Assembly: GCF_001905145.1 (NCBI RefSeq)
Contig: NZ_LWLB01000032.1
Coordinates: 160,622 to 224,621 of the forward strand
Length of the DNA: 64,000 bases
From: Nocardiopsis sp. TSRI0078
GTDB taxonomy: Bacteria > Actinomycetota > Actinomycetes > Streptosporangiales > Streptosporangiaceae
Direction of reading: 5' to 3'
Part shown: piece by piece, positions 54,887 to 62,694 of the stretch
How the letters are laid out: each line of letters opens with the position of its first letter
Numbering within the stretch: position 1 is the stretch's first letter
Made by a program: the position numbers and the translations under genes
Notes under the pieces: model-generated
Seen by the model: only the letters and a program-made list of their open reading frames with translations
What the model was told of the DNA's origin: nothing
Databases searched by the model: none

Positions 54887-54900
54887 CTCCCATATGGGAG
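54887..54900. promoter_or_regulatory. LysR-type operator region, perfect palindrome
   Basis: CTCCCATATGGGAG is a perfect 14-bp palindrome lying 64 bases before the FAH2 start and 105 before the LysR start. Just beside it GATCT-N7-AGATC (54871-54887) forms a second symmetric site. Two neighbouring sites in a divergent promoter are the standard LysR arrangement. Binding is inferred. Confidence 0.55.
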
Positions 54901-55005
54901 TCATCCGCGCAGTGGATTCCCGCAGGGAGGGCGCGGGTTCGGCAGGAGCGTGCGTGGGAAGACGGCGTGCGCTCTGGGAGATCACACGGTCGGGGAGAGC
55001 GCACG

Positions 55006-55965
55006 TTGAACATCGCGAATCTGGACCTCAACCTGCTCGTCGCCCTGCGCGCGCTGCTGGAGGAGCGCAACGTCACCAAGGCGGGGGAGCGCATCGGCCT
55101 GAGCCAGCCCGCGACCAGTGCCGCCCTGGCGCGCCTGCGCCGCCACTTCTCCGACGAGCTGCTCGTGCGCAGGGGCAACCACTACGAGCTGACCCCGCTG
55201 GGGCACGCGCTGCGGGTGCCCGCCGCCAACGCCTGCTCGGTCATGGAGCGGCTCTTCAGCCGCCGCGCCCACTTCGACCCGGCCACGGAGAGGCGGGAGT
55301 TCACCCTCCTGGCCTCCGACTACGCCATCACGGTCTTCGGCGCCAGGTTGGCCCGTGCGCTGCACGAGGAGGCGCCGGGCATCCGGCTGTACTTCCGGCA
55401 GATGCCCGCCACGCTCGTCGAGGCCACCGAGAGCGTGCTCGGGAGCGTGGACGGCGTCCTGATACTGCACGGGGTGATCAGCGGTTATCCGACCGTGGAG
55501 CTGTACCGGGACGAGTGGGTGTGCCTGGTGGACGACGGGAACGACGCGGTGGGGGACACCGTCACCATGGACGACCTCGCGAGACTGCCGTGGGCCGTCT
55601 ACCAGCGGCCCTACGACGCGCCGGTCACGCACCAGCTGGGCATGCTGGGCCTGGAACCGAGGGTGGAGGTCTCGGTGCAGAACTTCCGGATGCTCCCGGA
55701 CCTGGTCCGGGGCACGCGCAGGGTGGCGCTGGTGCAGCGGCGCCTGGTGGAGGAGGCGGGCGAGCGCGCCGGGCTGCGCATGCTGCCGTGCCCGTTTCCG
55801 GCGGCGCCGATCCAGGAGGCGCTGTGGTGGCACCCGGTGCACCAGCACGACGCGGCGCACACGTGGTTGCGGGAGACGGCGGCGAGGGTGGCGGCCGAGC
55901 TCGACCCTTCGGTGGGCCTCGATCCTTCGGTGAGCGGGGGAGAGGAAGAGGGAGGAGAAGGGTGA
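55006..55965 (+). CDS. LysR-family regulator of the aromatic operon
   Basis: A 319-residue LysR protein with the N-terminal winged helix LNLLVALRALLEERNVTKAGERIGLSQPATSAALARLRRHFSDELLVRRG, broken here by its turns, and a periplasmic-binding-like effector domain (REFTLLASDYAITVFG). NodD/PnbR-like group features include the acidic end. TTG at 55006 follows GGGGAGAG and opens the family-typical start IANLDLN. It is divergent from the seven-gene operon, and the substrate or an intermediate is the likely inducer. Confidence 0.88.
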   Translation: MNIANLDLNLLVALRALLEERNVTKAGERIGLSQPATSAALARLRRHFSDELLVRRGNHYELTPLGHALRVPAANACSVMERLFSRRAHFDPATERREFTLLASDYAITVFGARLARALHEEAPGIRLYFRQMPATLVEATESVLGSVDGVLILHGVISGYPTVELYRDEWVCLVDDGNDAVGDTVTMDDLARLPWAVYQRPYDAPVTHQLGMLGLEPRVEVSVQNFRMLPDLVRGTRRVALVQRRLVEEAGERAGLRMLPCPFPAAPIQEALWWHPVHQHDAAHTWLRETAARVAAELDPSVGLDPSVSGGEEEGGEG

Positions 55966-56103
55966 GCCTGGCAGAGGGCGAGGGCGGGCACGGCCGAGGG
56001 CCCCGGTCGCGGTTCGTTCGGGCACGGCCGGGCGCCGGTACCGCGTGCTGGTCAGTGGGCTGGCCGGAACCGTTGCCGGTGTGACGTGCGGGGTTTCCTC
56101 GCC

Positions 56104-56164
56104 GATGATCTTGCTCCCAGCGGCACTGTCGGTGGTCGGGAGTGCCACTGGGAGCAAGATCATC
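56104..56164. repeat. 24-bp inverted repeat hairpin with 13-base loop
   Basis: Arms 56104-56127 and 56141-56164 are complementary at 23 of 24 positions; both outer ends read GATGATCTTG / CAAGATCATC. The loop is GTCGGTGGTCGGG. It sits between the LysR gene and the DUF397 gene (convergent), so it could end both transcripts, but it lacks a T-run and is longer than usual. The outer GATCTTG heptamer is shared with the hairpin at 13710. Confidence 0.8.
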
Positions 56165-56204
56165 CTGGATGGCCAGGACCCGGCGAGTCCTTGCGGTCAG
56201 CGCA

Positions 56205-56456
56205 TCAGCGGGAGAGGGCGGCGCTGAGGAAGCCGGTCCACTCGGTGGCGGGGAAGGGGAGGTGTCCGGCGTCGGGGTGCTTGGAGTCGCGGATGGCGGC
56301 GCCGCAGGGGAGGTCGCCTACCTCCACACAGTTCTGACCAGCGCCGCTGTGGCTGCTCTTACGGAAGTTCGCGGGGATGTGTGCGACCTCCACGCAGTTG
56401 ACGCGGTCGCTGCTGTAGCTGGACTTGAAGAAGTTCAAGTTCTCAGGTGCTCTCAT
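56205..56456 (-). CDS. DUF397 tandem-domain small protein
   Basis: An 83-residue protein with two DUF397 motifs: FFKSSYSSDRVNCVEVA (residues 9-25) and FRKSSHSGAGQNCVEVGDL (31-49), then RDSKHPDAGHLPF. In Streptomyces these small acidic proteins work with XRE regulators in the WhiJ/AbaA families. It overlaps the XRE gene by fourteen bases. Confidence 0.9.
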   Translation of the reverse strand: MRAPENLNFFKSSYSSDRVNCVEVAHIPANFRKSSHSGAGQNCVEVGDLPCGAAIRDSKHPDAGHLPFPATEWTGFLSAALSR

Positions 56457-57309
56457 GCTGTTCGTTCGACTCCAGGATGTTTCGGATGAACCGAATGGTG
56501 TGTGAGGTTCTCAAAGCGGCTGCGTTGAGGTGAGAGAAGATCGTCACAAAGCGCTGCACAGACTCTGATTCTTGGACAAAGAGGCTATCGGTTGCTGTCT
56601 CGGTGTACACGAGGCTGGGGTCGAGATCACCAGGAAAGTCTAGAAGTACGAACGATCCGGACATTCCGGCATGCATGCCTGCGCTGAAAGGAAGCACCTG
56701 GATGTCGATGTTGTGGCGTGTGGCCATGTTGAGCAGATGTTGGAGCTGATCGCGCATGATGCGTGGATCATCCAGCTCCCGGTGTAGAGCGGCTTCGTCG
56801 ATGACCGCCCAGAGGTGGGGCGGCTTGTGGCGTCCCAGGATGTGTTGACGCTGCATCCGAGCATCAACATGGCGTTTCACCTCGGCTTCCGAGTAGGCGC
56901 CTCCGCCCAGGAACACCGCTTCGCTGTACTCCGGGGTTTGGAGGAGTCCAGGGATGACCATGCACTCGTAGGAGCGGATCATGGACGCCTCGACTTCGAA
57001 GTCCGGTAGTGCGTTACTACCGAAGACGTCCTTGTAGTTGGACCACCAGCCCTGCTCCTTGGACTCTTGGGAGAGTTCATGGAGGGCTGCTCGGATTTCG
57101 CCCTGTGCTTCGTACAGGTCTGCGAGAGCATCGATGTCGCGTGTTTTGATGCGTCGAGCCTCGGCGTTTTCGATGTTGCTGAGTGTGGAGAGCGGAACTT
57201 TGGCCTGTTTTGCTGCTGTGGAGAGCTTGAGGCCATGTGCCTCCCGCAGTCGACGCAGTTCGCGAGCCAACCTTCGGCGGCGCACAGTGGGGCTGATGGG
57301 GCTCTGCAT
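56443..57309 (-). CDS. XRE-family regulator with DUF5753 domain (WhiJ/AbaA-like)
   Basis: A 288-residue regulator. The helix-turn-helix lies at residues 11-65 (RRLARELRRLREAHGLKLS, QAKVPLSTLSNIENAEARR). The remainder is the DUF5753 domain (VIPGLLQTPEYSEAVF, WAVIDEAALHREL, IDIQVLPFSAGMHAG, GSFVLLDFP). Homologues next to DUF397 and an ATPase control development or antibiotics in streptomycetes. A 12-bp-arm inverted repeat at 57333-57374 in the divergent promoter is its likely operator. Confidence 0.88.
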   Translation of the reverse strand: MQSPISPTVRRRRLARELRRLREAHGLKLSTAAKQAKVPLSTLSNIENAEARRIKTRDIDALADLYEAQGEIRAALHELSQESKEQGWWSNYKDVFGSNALPDFEVEASMIRSYECMVIPGLLQTPEYSEAVFLGGGAYSEAEVKRHVDARMQRQHILGRHKPPHLWAVIDEAALHRELDDPRIMRDQLQHLLNMATRHNIDIQVLPFSAGMHAGMSGSFVLLDFPGDLDPSLVYTETATDSLFVQESESVQRFVTIFSHLNAAALRTSHTIRFIRNILESNEQHEST

Positions 57310-57332
57310 GGGGAGATCCTACTCCGCAGGAA

Positions 57333-57374
57333 TACGAATTTCGAAGACAACCGGTTGACGGCTCGAAATTCGTA
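57333..57374. promoter_or_regulatory. Operator/promoter between XRE and ATPase genes
   Basis: TACGAATTTCGA (57333-57344) and TCGAAATTCGTA (57363-57374) are perfect 12-bp inverted arms, 18 bases apart, in an AT-rich patch. A possible sigma-70-like promoter on the plus strand, TTGACG (57355-57360), 17 bases, CACTAT (57378-57383), overlaps the right arm, so bound repressor would occlude it. Confidence 0.6.
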
Positions 57375-57536
57375 GTTCACTATGAGGATGTAGTCAGTGA
57401 CCGATGCATCACGGACGGTGCATGCCGGTCAGGCTACGTCTTGCCCGTTCCGCGCATCACGGCATCCGTGAGACTCCTCCAACGGGCCTGCGAAACCCCT
57501 GCTCATGTCTGGTTCATGCCAAGGAGTGTGTTCGTC

Positions 57537-58094
57537 ATGCCCGCAACAGTCCCGACTTCCCTGCCCCCGCTGGGTGAGGCCACGGTGCCGCTGACCAGCT
57601 TCATCCGGCCCGCGCACCGCCACTACTTCACTCGCAGCCCCGAGCGGCCGAACTACCGGCTGCGCCGCTACGACTTCGCGGGAACCCCCGCCGTGATGCC
57701 GCTGGTGAGGGCGTTCCTGGACACCTGCGCCGCCGCCCGGAGCAAGGACTACCGCTACCTCTTCACACTGCTGGGCAGCGAACTCGCGAACAACGCCATC
57801 CGCCACAGCCTCTCCGGCCGCCCCGGCGGCACCTACACCCTCCTGGTTCACCGCCACCGCACCGGGATGCACCTGGCCTGCCGCGACCGGGGCGGACTCC
57901 GGGACGAGGACGCCAACCTGGCCCCCAGGTCCGGAGGCCTGGACCTGGACGCCGAATCGGGCCGAGGGCTGGCCATGGTGAACGCCTTCGCCTCCGAGTG
58001 GGGAGACAACGGCAACGCCGAGTTCCGCACCGTGTGGTTCTACCTGGCCTACGACCTCGCCGGAAGCCGGTGGAACATCCCCACGGATCTCTGA
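57537..58094 (+). CDS. HATPase-like ATP-binding protein (anti-sigma-type)
   Basis: A 185-residue GHKL-fold protein. The N-box is LGSELANNAIRHS, the G1 region CRDRGGLRD and G2-like ESGRGLAMVNAFA, as in the RsbW/SpoIIAB-related HATPase_c_2 family of actinobacteria. It lacks a kinase H-box. ATG 57537 follows AAGGAG. It completes the XRE-DUF397-ATPase trio and may act as protein kinase or switch on the XRE factor. Confidence 0.86.
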   Translation: MPATVPTSLPPLGEATVPLTSFIRPAHRHYFTRSPERPNYRLRRYDFAGTPAVMPLVRAFLDTCAAARSKDYRYLFTLLGSELANNAIRHSLSGRPGGTYTLLVHRHRTGMHLACRDRGGLRDEDANLAPRSGGLDLDAESGRGLAMVNAFASEWGDNGNAEFRTVWFYLAYDLAGSRWNIPTDL

Positions 58095-58124
58095 GCCCGG
58101 ACCGACCGGCCCACGACACAGGAC

Positions 58125-58160
58125 GGGCCCGGAAAGCGCACCACCGCTTGTCCCGGGCCC
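58125..58160 (+). other. GGGCCCGG/CCGGGCCC hairpin
   Basis: GGGCCCGG (58125-58132) and CCGGGCCC (58153-58160) are perfect arms around a 20-base loop, between the ATPase gene and the next ORF. It may be an attenuating or stabilising hairpin rather than an end, since the next gene is only 47 bases further on. Confidence 0.4.
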
Positions 58161-58206
58161 TGAATCCCCGAAACCAAACCAGTCATAAGCAAGGAAAGAG
58201 GATCTG

Positions 58207-58617
58207 ATGAAGAACCCTATCCCCTCGCCCCGCCGTTCGGACGACGTTCGCCCCATGCCCCGGCCGCTTCCGCGCCGGACCCCGCTCGTCGGCCCGGTCT
58301 GCCCGGTGTGCGACCACCCCTCCTGCCGCCTTCGCCGCGCACAGAGGCTTCCCCGCTTGGGCGGCCACCGCGCCGAGTTCGCCGTTGAGCACGCTCAGGC
58401 CGCCGCGATCCAGGCCCGTCACAGGCACCTGATCGTCTACTACGGGGAAGCGACGCAGTCGTTCTGGGCGATCACTCCCACCGGCATGGTCGAGGCCCGC
58501 GACGTGGACGCCCTGCTCCTGGTGCTGTGGCCGCACACCACCCCGCACACCGACCCGCCCGCAGCCCGTCCCTGGGCGCGGACGGTGGGCGGCGCCCGGG
58601 TTCCCGCCATGGCCTGA
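58207..58617 (+). CDS. Hypothetical protein with CPVCDHPSC knuckle
   Basis: A 136-residue basic protein starting after AAGGAAAGAGG. Residues 32-40 read CPVCDHPSC, a possible metal-binding Cys cluster. The middle contains HAQAAAIQARHRHLIVYYGEATQSFWA and ITPTGMVEARDVDALLL. Similar small ORFs follow ATPase/XRE sets in actinobacteria but have no known function. A strong terminator follows. Confidence 0.65.
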   Translation: MKNPIPSPRRSDDVRPMPRPLPRRTPLVGPVCPVCDHPSCRLRRAQRLPRLGGHRAEFAVEHAQAAAIQARHRHLIVYYGEATQSFWAITPTGMVEARDVDALLLVLWPHTTPHTDPPAARPWARTVGGARVPAMA

Positions 58618-58658
58618 GAGCGCCGGACCGGTCCCCGGCCCCCGGCCCCGAACACAGA

Positions 58659-58693
58659 GCGGCCCTTCCAGGAGTCCCTCCCGGAAGGGCCGC
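58659..58693. terminator. Bidirectional terminator hairpin
   Basis: GCGGCCCTTCC (58659-58669) and GGAAGGGCCGC (58683-58693) pair perfectly over 11 bp, with a 13-base loop. It separates the plus-strand developmental cluster from the minus-strand OYE gene. Confidence 0.75.
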
Positions 58694-58765
58694 CACTCGT
58701 CCCCGGACTTCCTCCTCTTCTTCCCCTCTTCTGCGCGGAGGAGGAGGAAGCACCCGGGCCCGGAC

Positions 58766-59839
58766 TTACGCGCTGTGCTGGTACGCCGGGTAGGTCAGGT
58801 ATCCCCGGTCGCCGCCCTGGTAGAAGTCGGCCTCGTCGACCGGGGCGATCGGCAGCCCGGTACGGAGCCGCTCGACCAGGTCGGGGTTGGAGATGAAGGA
58901 ACGGCCGAAGCTGATGAGGTCGGCGCCCTGCCCGAGCCAGCGGTCGGCGTCGTCCCTGTCGACCTGCTTCGGGCCCATGGGAACCGTCGGGTTCATGATG
59001 AGGGTGCCCGGCCAGACGCGGCGCAGCTCCAGCAGCAGTTCCTCGTCGGCGGTGGCTTCGAGGTGGACGTAGGCCGGCCCGATCCGGGCCAGCTCGGTCA
59101 GCAGCGCGGTGTAGAGCTCGCGGACCTCGGTCTCCTCCACACCCCAGAACAGCCCGCCGGGGGAGAGGCGGATGCCGGTGCGCTCCGCCCCGACGGCGTC
59201 GGCGGTGGCGGTCACGGCCTCGACGGCGAACCGGATCCGGTTGGCCACCGAGCCCCCGTAGGAGTCCGTGCGCAGGTTGGCGTTGGACGAGAGGAACTGG
59301 GAGATCATGTAGCCGTTGGCGCCGTGCAGCTCCACCCCGTCGAACCCGGCGGCGACGGCGCGGCGGGCGGCCTCGGCGTAGGAGCCGGCGTGCTCGGGCA
59401 CCTCGGACTCCTCCAGCGCGCGCGGCACCGGCGCGGGCTGGGGACCGGTCGGGGTGAACACGTCACCGACGGCGGGCACGGCCGAGGGGCCGACCGGCTG
59501 CACGCCGGTGGTGCTGGGGTGCGAGACGCGGCCGCCGTGCATGAGCTGGGCGAAGATCCGTCCGCCGTTGGCGTGCACCGCGGCGGTCACCGGCTTCCAG
59601 GAGTCGACCTGCTCGTCGGTGTGCAGTCCCGGTGTGCCCGGATTGGACTGCCCCACCAGGCTCGGCTGCACCCCCTCGGACACGATCAGGCCGGCGGTCG
59701 CGCGCTGGGCGTAGTACGTCGCCATGGACGGTGTCGCCAGTCCGCCCGCGGCGGCGCGGACGCGCGTCATCGGCGCCATCACCACCCGGTTGGGCAGGGT
59801 CAGGTTCCCGAGTCGGTAGCGCTCGAACAAGCTGGTCAC
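58766..59839 (-). CDS. Old yellow enzyme family alkene reductase (NemA-like)
   Basis: A 357-residue FMN enzyme. PNRVVMAPMTRVRA is the FMN-binding N-terminus, QLMHGGRVSH a core loop, VELHGANGYMISQFL holds the active-site His/Asn pair and YGGSVANRIRF the family motif. It reduces activated C=C bonds or nitro esters with NAD(P)H. Divergent MerR at 59965 and an inverted repeat between them suggest induction by electrophiles. GGAGGAGACC precedes the start. Confidence 0.92.
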   Translation of the reverse strand: MTSLFERYRLGNLTLPNRVVMAPMTRVRAAAGGLATPSMATYYAQRATAGLIVSEGVQPSLVGQSNPGTPGLHTDEQVDSWKPVTAAVHANGGRIFAQLMHGGRVSHPSTTGVQPVGPSAVPAVGDVFTPTGPQPAPVPRALEESEVPEHAGSYAEAARRAVAAGFDGVELHGANGYMISQFLSSNANLRTDSYGGSVANRIRFAVEAVTATADAVGAERTGIRLSPGGLFWGVEETEVRELYTALLTELARIGPAYVHLEATADEELLLELRRVWPGTLIMNPTVPMGPKQVDRDDADRWLGQGADLISFGRSFISNPDLVERLRTGLPIAPVDEADFYQGGDRGYLTYPAYQHSA

Positions 59840-59895
59840 GTCAGGTCTCCTCCGTGGACTGTGCGCCCTCCCCGGGCACGTCGACTACGCTAAAA

Positions 59896-59913
59896 CCTGA
59901 CATTGATGTGAGG
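59896..59913. promoter_or_regulatory. MerR-type operator
   Basis: CCTGACA-TTGA-TGTGAGG is an inverted repeat with 7-bp arms (one mismatch) between the divergent OYE and MerR genes, the position where MerR proteins bend the promoter. Its role is inferred. Confidence 0.5.
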
Positions 59914-59964
59914 GGCAAGTGCCTGTGGCGCAGTTCACAGGACACGGGCCATGGGGAGGAAGCC

Positions 59965-60342
59965 GTGCGCATCGGAGAACTCGCGAGACGGACGGGAGTG
60001 AGCGTCCGGTCCCTGCGCTACTACGAGGAGCAGGGCTTGCTCACCAGCACCCGCAGCGCCAGTGGGCAGCGGCACTACACCGAGGACAAAGTCGATCGCG
60101 TCGCCTTCATCCAGCGGCTGTACGCCGCCGGGCTGCCCAGCCGCACCATCATCGAGCTGCTGCCCTGCGTGGACGCACCCAGCGAGGGCAACTCCGACGC
60201 GGCGATGGAGCACATGGAACGAGAACGCGACCGGCTCACCGGGCACATCGCCGAACTGGTGCGCACGCGGGACGCGCTCGACGGCCTGATAGCCACGGGC
60301 CGCGCCTACCAGCAGCGACTGCGCTCCGGCGCTTCCGTCTGA
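59965..60342 (+). CDS. MerR-family regulator
   Basis: A 125-residue MerR protein: the N-terminal winged helix (RIGELARRTGVSVRSLRYYEEQGLL, YTEDKVDRVAFIQRL, split by a turn) and a dimerising coiled coil (MERERDRLTGHIAELVRTRDAL). No metal-binding Cys set is present except one Cys in LLPCVD, so it is more likely a sensor of electrophiles or small organics. GTG follows GGGAGGAAG. It likely controls the divergent OYE gene. Confidence 0.88.
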   Translation: MRIGELARRTGVSVRSLRYYEEQGLLTSTRSASGQRHYTEDKVDRVAFIQRLYAAGLPSRTIIELLPCVDAPSEGNSDAAMEHMERERDRLTGHIAELVRTRDALDGLIATGRAYQQRLRSGASV

Positions 60343-60516
60343 CCGCACCCGCCCACCTTCCCGGCCCGGTCGGCTCCAGCCCGCTTGCCCGCCGCCGTAC
60401 CCGCACAGGTGCCTGGCCGAGGACGTGTGCAATGCTCTCCCCCTGGGGCGGGCCACCGCGTCGGGTCCTCCCCCGGTGGTGGCCCGCCGCTGGGAGGCCG
60501 GGCACCCGGCCCCGGT

Positions 60517-60990
60517 TCAGGCGTGGATCCGGCCGGGCTGGTACTCGCCTCCCGGCTGGCGGAGGATGACGTTCAGCCGGTTGAACGCGTTGATGAGGGC
60601 GATCTGCGCCACGAGGGCGGTGAGCTGCTCCTCGTCGTAGTGCTCGGCCGCGTTCTCCCACACCTCGTCGGTGACGTCACCGGCGTCGGCGAGCCGGGTG
60701 CCCTGCTCGGTGAGCTCCAGCGCGGCCCGCTCCGCGTCGGTGAAGACCGTCGCGTCCCGCCACGCGGCGACCAGGTTGAGCCGGACCGCTGTCTCGCCCG
60801 CGTGCGCGGCCTCCTTGGTGTGCATGTCCAGGCAGCCCCCGCAGCCGTTGATCTGGCTCGCCCGGATCTTCACCAGTTCCCGGGTCGCGCGGGGCAGGGG
60901 CGAGTCGGTCACGGCCTTGTTCGTCGCGATGAGGTGCTTCACGAGCTTCGGGCCGATGTCCGTGCCGAGGGGGTTGAGCCGAGCTGCCAT
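60517..60990 (-). CDS. AhpD/carboxymuconolactone decarboxylase family protein, ECF target
   Basis: A 157-residue helical protein with redox motif INGCGGCLDMHT (CxxC and His) near residue 50 and the AhpD-type ALELTEQGTRLAD segment. ECF41-type sigma factors are typically encoded next to such genes. The promoter directly upstream (61023-61049) has exactly the published ECF41 layout. GGAAGGAGAGCACC precedes the ATG. It probably handles peroxides or reactive organics. Confidence 0.88.
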   Translation of the reverse strand: MAARLNPLGTDIGPKLVKHLIATNKAVTDSPLPRATRELVKIRASQINGCGGCLDMHTKEAAHAGETAVRLNLVAAWRDATVFTDAERAALELTEQGTRLADAGDVTDEVWENAAEHYDEEQLTALVAQIALINAFNRLNVILRQPGGEYQPGRIHA

Positions 60991-61022
60991 GGTGCTCTCC
61001 TTCCGGTTCGCTTCGTCTACTT

Positions 61023-61049
61023 GACGAGGCGAACCCCCCGGACGTGACA
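61023..61049 (-). promoter_or_regulatory. ECF41-type promoter before AhpD gene
   Basis: On the minus strand TGTCACG (-35) is followed by 16 bases and CGTC (-10). The published ECF41 consensus is TGTCACA-N16-CGTC; only one base differs. The CGTC ends 32 bases before the ATG at 60990. This links the sigma gene 350 bases upstream to its target. Confidence 0.72.
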
Positions 61050-61087
61050 CGGCGACCGGCCGCACGAAGAAGAACGCGGCGATGTCA

Positions 61088-61272
61088 CGGGCTCTGCGGC
61101 GCGGCCCGGTCGGCGCGGATCCGCTCCACCAGGGGAACCACCTCCGGTACGTCCGGGAAGAGGCCGATGGCGATGTGCACCACCCGGTGCGGGTCGCGGT
61201 GGTAGCGGGAGACCTGATGCTCCGCGCGGGCCCAGCACGGGGAGGGCGAAGGTCATGCCGGCATGGTGGCAC
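61088..61272 (-). pseudogene. Short frameshifted coding remnant
   Basis: From an ATG near 61255 the minus strand reads MTFALPVL, then a one-base shift leads into ARAEHQVSRYHRDPHRVVHI and AIGLFPDVPEVVPLVERIRADR before a stop at 61088. The amino-acid order and codon use are coding-like, but no family is recognisable. The rest of 60991-61339 contains the ECF promoter and nothing else. Confidence 0.3.
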
Positions 61273-61339
61273 GGGACGATGACAGCCCGTGCCACGGTCG
61301 GGGGTCGGGTCTTCACGAGCCGAGGGCCGCGGGAACGCC

Positions 61340-62221
61340 TCAGACGGGGCACCGCGGGAGGTCCATCGCCGCGAGGCGTGCGGGGTCGAGCACCGACACG
61401 ACCTCGACGATCCGGCCGTCGGCCACGGTGCAGGCCATCACGGCCACCGGCCTGCCGCTGGAGCCCCACACCACGATCCCCGGTTCGTCGTTGACGAGGG
61501 CGCGGCGCGCGGTCACCCTCGCGCGGCGCGCCTGCCGCAGCTTGCCGGCCACCTCGGTCGCGCCCAGCCTGACGACCACGCCGCTCGCCGTGTGGGCGCG
61601 CCACGTCACCTCCGGATCGAGTACCCGCAGCAGTCCCTCGAAGTCCCCGCTCCGCGCCGCCGCGAGAAAGGCGTCGACCACCGCGCGTTGCCGCCGCCGT
61701 TCGTCGGTCGGACGATGCGTGCCCCGCACCTTCCGGCGGGCCCGGCTGGCGAGCATCTTGGCGGCGTCCGTGGACCTGCCGATGACCTGCCCGATCTCCT
61801 CGAACGGCACCGCGAACATGTCGTGCAGCACGAAGGCCAGCCGCTCGGCGGGGCGGAGGGTGTCGAGCACCACGAGCAGCGCGAGCCCCACCGAGTCGGC
61901 GAGCAGCACGTCGTCCTCGGGCGCCCCGTCGTCGTCCTCGGTCACCACGAAATCGGGCAGACGGTCCTCGTACGACGCCTCGGGTCTGGCCTTGCGCGAG
62001 CGCAGCATGTCGATGCACACACGGCCCACCACGGTGGTCAGCCAGCCTGCGAGGTTGTCGATCGAGGCCGCGTCCTGGCGCGACAGCCGAAGCCATGCCT
62101 CCTGCACCGCGTCCTCCGCGTCCGCCCGCGACCCGAGCATCCGGTAGGCCACCGAGACGAGGCGTCCGCGCTGCCCCTCGAAGGCTTCCGCCACGGTCTC
62201 CTCCGGAGCAGATCCGGTCAT
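61340..62221 (-). CDS. ECF41-like sigma factor with SnoaL C-terminal domain
   Basis: A 293-residue sigma-70 family member. Region 2 (RLVSVAYRMLGSRADAEDAVQEAWLRLSR) and region 4 (VLHDMFAVPFEEIGQVIGRSTDAAKMLASRARRKVRG) are followed by a SnoaL-like domain (FLAAARSGDFEGLLRVLDPEVTWRA). Such C-terminal domains replace an anti-sigma factor in ECF41 and related groups. The classical WLPEP linker reads RLPDFVVT here, so it is a variant group. GGAAGG precedes ATG 62219-62221. It faces the DoxX gene. Confidence 0.9.
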   Translation of the reverse strand: MTGSAPEETVAEAFEGQRGRLVSVAYRMLGSRADAEDAVQEAWLRLSRQDAASIDNLAGWLTTVVGRVCIDMLRSRKARPEASYEDRLPDFVVTEDDDGAPEDDVLLADSVGLALLVVLDTLRPAERLAFVLHDMFAVPFEEIGQVIGRSTDAAKMLASRARRKVRGTHRPTDERRRQRAVVDAFLAAARSGDFEGLLRVLDPEVTWRAHTASGVVVRLGATEVAGKLRQARRARVTARRALVNDEPGIVVWGSSGRPVAVMACTVADGRIVEVVSVLDPARLAAMDLPRCPV

Positions 62222-62301
62222 GTCGTTACCTTCCACGAGCGAGTGCCGTCATGGATGATGACGGGCCCGGACGGGCCGAGGTAACCGGCAAGGGAGGACC
62301 C

Positions 62302-62685
62302 ATGAACCTCGCTCTGTGGATCATCACCGGCCTGCTGGCCGCCGTCTTCCTCCTCGCGGGAACCACCAAGCTGTTCATTCCCCGGGAGAAGCTGGCCAAG
62401 GCCCCTGGCGGGGGATGGGTCGAGGACTTCGGCTCGGGCTTCGTCAAGGCCCTCGGCGCGGTCGAGGTGCTGGGCGCTGTCGGCCTGGTCCTGCCCGCCG
62501 TGCTCGGCATCGCGCCGGTCCTGGTGCCGCTGGCGGCCGTCGGACTGATGGTGGTCATGGCCGGTGCGGCGGTCGTGACCTTCCGCCGCGAGGAGCCCCC
62601 GCACGCTGTGCTGAACCTGGTCTACCTCGCCCTGGCCGCCTTCGTGGCGTGGGGCCGGTTCGGCCCCGAGTCCTTCGTCGGGTGA
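62302..62685 (+). CDS. DoxX-family membrane protein
   Basis: A 127-residue protein with four helices (LWIITGLLAAVFLLAGTTK, VEVLGAVGLVLPAVLGI, VPLAAVGLMVVMAGAAVV and LVYLALAAFVAWG). DoxX proteins pair with AhpD or thiol systems in membrane redox defence. It is divergent from the sigma gene with 80 bases between; GGGAGGA precedes ATG 62302. No ECF41-type promoter is visible before it, so its control may differ. Confidence 0.85.
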   Translation: MNLALWIITGLLAAVFLLAGTTKLFIPREKLAKAPGGGWVEDFGSGFVKALGAVEVLGAVGLVLPAVLGIAPVLVPLAAVGLMVVMAGAAVVTFRREEPPHAVLNLVYLALAAFVAWGRFGPESFVG

Positions 62686-62694
62686 CCGTTCGGG

